Source: Pedobacter jejuensis (lineage in GTDB: Bacteria > Bacteroidota > Bacteroidia > Sphingobacteriales > Sphingobacteriaceae). Taken from it: DNA of 64,000 bases. Below, one piece after another: positions 63,345 to 64,000 of the stretch. A program made the translations under genes and the position numbers. The stretch is from assembly GCF_003725795.1 (NCBI RefSeq), contig NZ_RBEE01000011.1, positions 1-64,000 on the forward strand. Reading direction: 5' to 3'. Within the stretch, counting starts at the first letter, position 1; each line of letters begins with the position of its first letter. The notes below the pieces were generated by a model. That model worked only from the letters and a program-made list of their open reading frames with translations. It ran no database searches and was not told the DNA's origin.

Positions 63345-64000
63345 CTAATCTCTTTCCTCTAGCTTAATCCTTTTTGTAATTCTGTAAACACGCTTTTTCT
63401 TTTCGGGTTTATGCTCTTCGCCCATTAAAATTCCCCAAGGTTTGAGGGTATCAACCCTATCGAAAATAATTTTCAAAATCGCCAAATAGGGGATGCACAA
63501 GAACATGCCCGAAATTCCCCAAATCATTTCACCAACTACTATACCGATAAAAGCAAATAAGGCATTAATTTTAACCTTCGAACCTACTACCAAAGGCATC
63601 AAAATATTCCCATCCAAAGCGTGTACACCTATAAAAACTACCAGAACTAATAAAACCTTGCCGGCTCCGGCAGTTGCAAAAGTAATCAAGCAGCTTACCA
63701 CCAAGGCGAAAAAGATGCCGAGGTAGGGCACAACATTAAAAATACCAGCTACCAAACCCAGCAATACCGCATATTTAACACCCAATAAACTCAAAATCCC
63801 AATCATTAAAACTGTTACAATAAGCATTTGTAAAAACAAACCGATGATGTATTTTTTTATGATAAATTGAATTTGATTAGCAATTTCAGTCACCTTTTCT
63901 TTGTGTTCTTCCTTAAAGACAGAGGTTAAAAAGGTGAATAAAACCCTGCGGTAGTTTAAAATGAAGAACGTAAATAATAAAGTGAACGCTAAAAATAATA
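63345..64000 (-). CDS. AI-2E family transporter, 5' end outside the window
   Basis: PF01594-type membrane protein. About 218 residues are present, and the frame stays open to the right edge, so the N-terminal ~130 residues are missing. GVKYAVLLGLVAGIFNVVPYLGIFFALV, GNILMPLVVGSKVKINALFAFIGIVVGEMIWG and PYLAILKIIFDRVD are the C-terminal half of the family. A GTG at 63893 is not the start because codons upstream still fit a membrane helix. The family exports various substrates; AI-2 transport is not general. Confidence 0.85.
   Translation of the reverse strand, partial: LFLAFTLLFTFFILNYRRVLFTFLTSVFKEEHKEKVTEIANQIQFIIKKYIIGLFLQMLIVTVLMIGILSLLGVKYAVLLGLVAGIFNVVPYLGIFFALVVSCLITFATAGAGKVLLVLVVFIGVHALDGNILMPLVVGSKVKINALFAFIGIVVGEMIWGISGMFLCIPYLAILKIIFDRVDTLKPWGILMGEEHKPEKKKRVYRITKRIKLEERD

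Overview
The window looks like a chromosomal stretch of a Bacteroidota species, most likely from Sphingobacteriaceae (Pedobacter-like). The DNA is AT-rich, and most genes lack a Shine-Dalgarno sequence. At least 16 transcription units carry an upstream TAnnTTTG box (the Bacteroidota -7 element). The gene content also fits: a fused IcmF mutase, PafA phosphatase, BshB1 (bacillithiol), DUF4783 next to nadC, a rel-fur-purA row, an LpxR-like protein, NamZ/DUF1343, and many Bacteroidota-type lipoproteins. I see no tRNA, rRNA, CRISPR array, transposase, phage gene or integrase. This is core genome with repeat-rich intergenic spaces.

Layout. 1-568: no gene, decayed short repeats. 569-1549: fatty-acid desaturase. 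1603-4995: fused acyl-CoA mutase (minus). 5140-16314: one long minus-strand run, read from the right: giant TPR protein, outer-membrane beta-barrel, HU/SPOR protein, ExbB, ExbD and TonB-like protein, then folC and a PafA phosphatase. The first six are tightly packed (three TAATG overlaps) and look like an envelope-spanning machine. 16672-18153: pyrR-pyrB. 18324-25908: DCC protein, hexosaminidase, glycosyltransferase, ribosomal protein S1, and two membrane-anchored proteins (SH3, TPM). 25968-32449: DUF1080 protein, cytidylate kinase, ArfB-like release factor, LpxR-like protein and Lon. 32782-38656: TPR protein, lipoprotein, gpmI, DUF4783, nadC, plsY, M48 lipoprotein. 38778-44493: pabB, purA, fur and rel, all minus. 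44603-46463: DUF4294 protein, thiol peroxidase and bshB1 on plus. 46464-46871: tandem large-hairpin repeats. 46872-51310: acyl-CoA dehydrogenase, lysine 6-transaminase, PLP deaminase. 51762-55769: rluD, a pabC-like gene, fmt, topoisomerase IB. 55828-60033: small protein, NamZ, LolC/E-like permease, lipoprotein, truA. 60238-61403: an unlisted 58-aa YodC-like gene, a probable structured RNA and a YchJ-like gene. 61466-64000: hypothetical, mazG, DoxX and a transporter cut by the right edge.

How the genes work together. Folate is represented by pabB, a pabC-like gene, folC and fmt (formyl-folate use), though they are scattered. Nucleotide supply and sanitation: pyrB/pyrR, purA, cmk, mazG. Translation: S1, ArfB, truA, rluD, fmt, with Rel for stringent control. 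Thiol redox: bshB1 next to a thiol peroxidase. Lysine and acyl-CoA catabolism: lysine transaminase, a glutaryl-CoA-dehydrogenase-like enzyme, IcmF. Cell envelope: the TPR/barrel/SPOR/ExbBD/TonB cluster, NamZ, hexosaminidase, LpxR-like, LolC/E-like, PlsY.

The most unusual material is (a) the TPR-barrel-SPOR-ExbBD-TonB cluster, which resembles a Tol-Pal-like system built from other parts; (b) the hairpin repeat cluster at 46501-46823 and a wider set of unrelated short-phrase arrays, several of them right behind stop codons; and (c) a promoter-plus-terminator unit at 60476-60653 with no ORF. All functional names rest on motifs read by eye; no database search was run.
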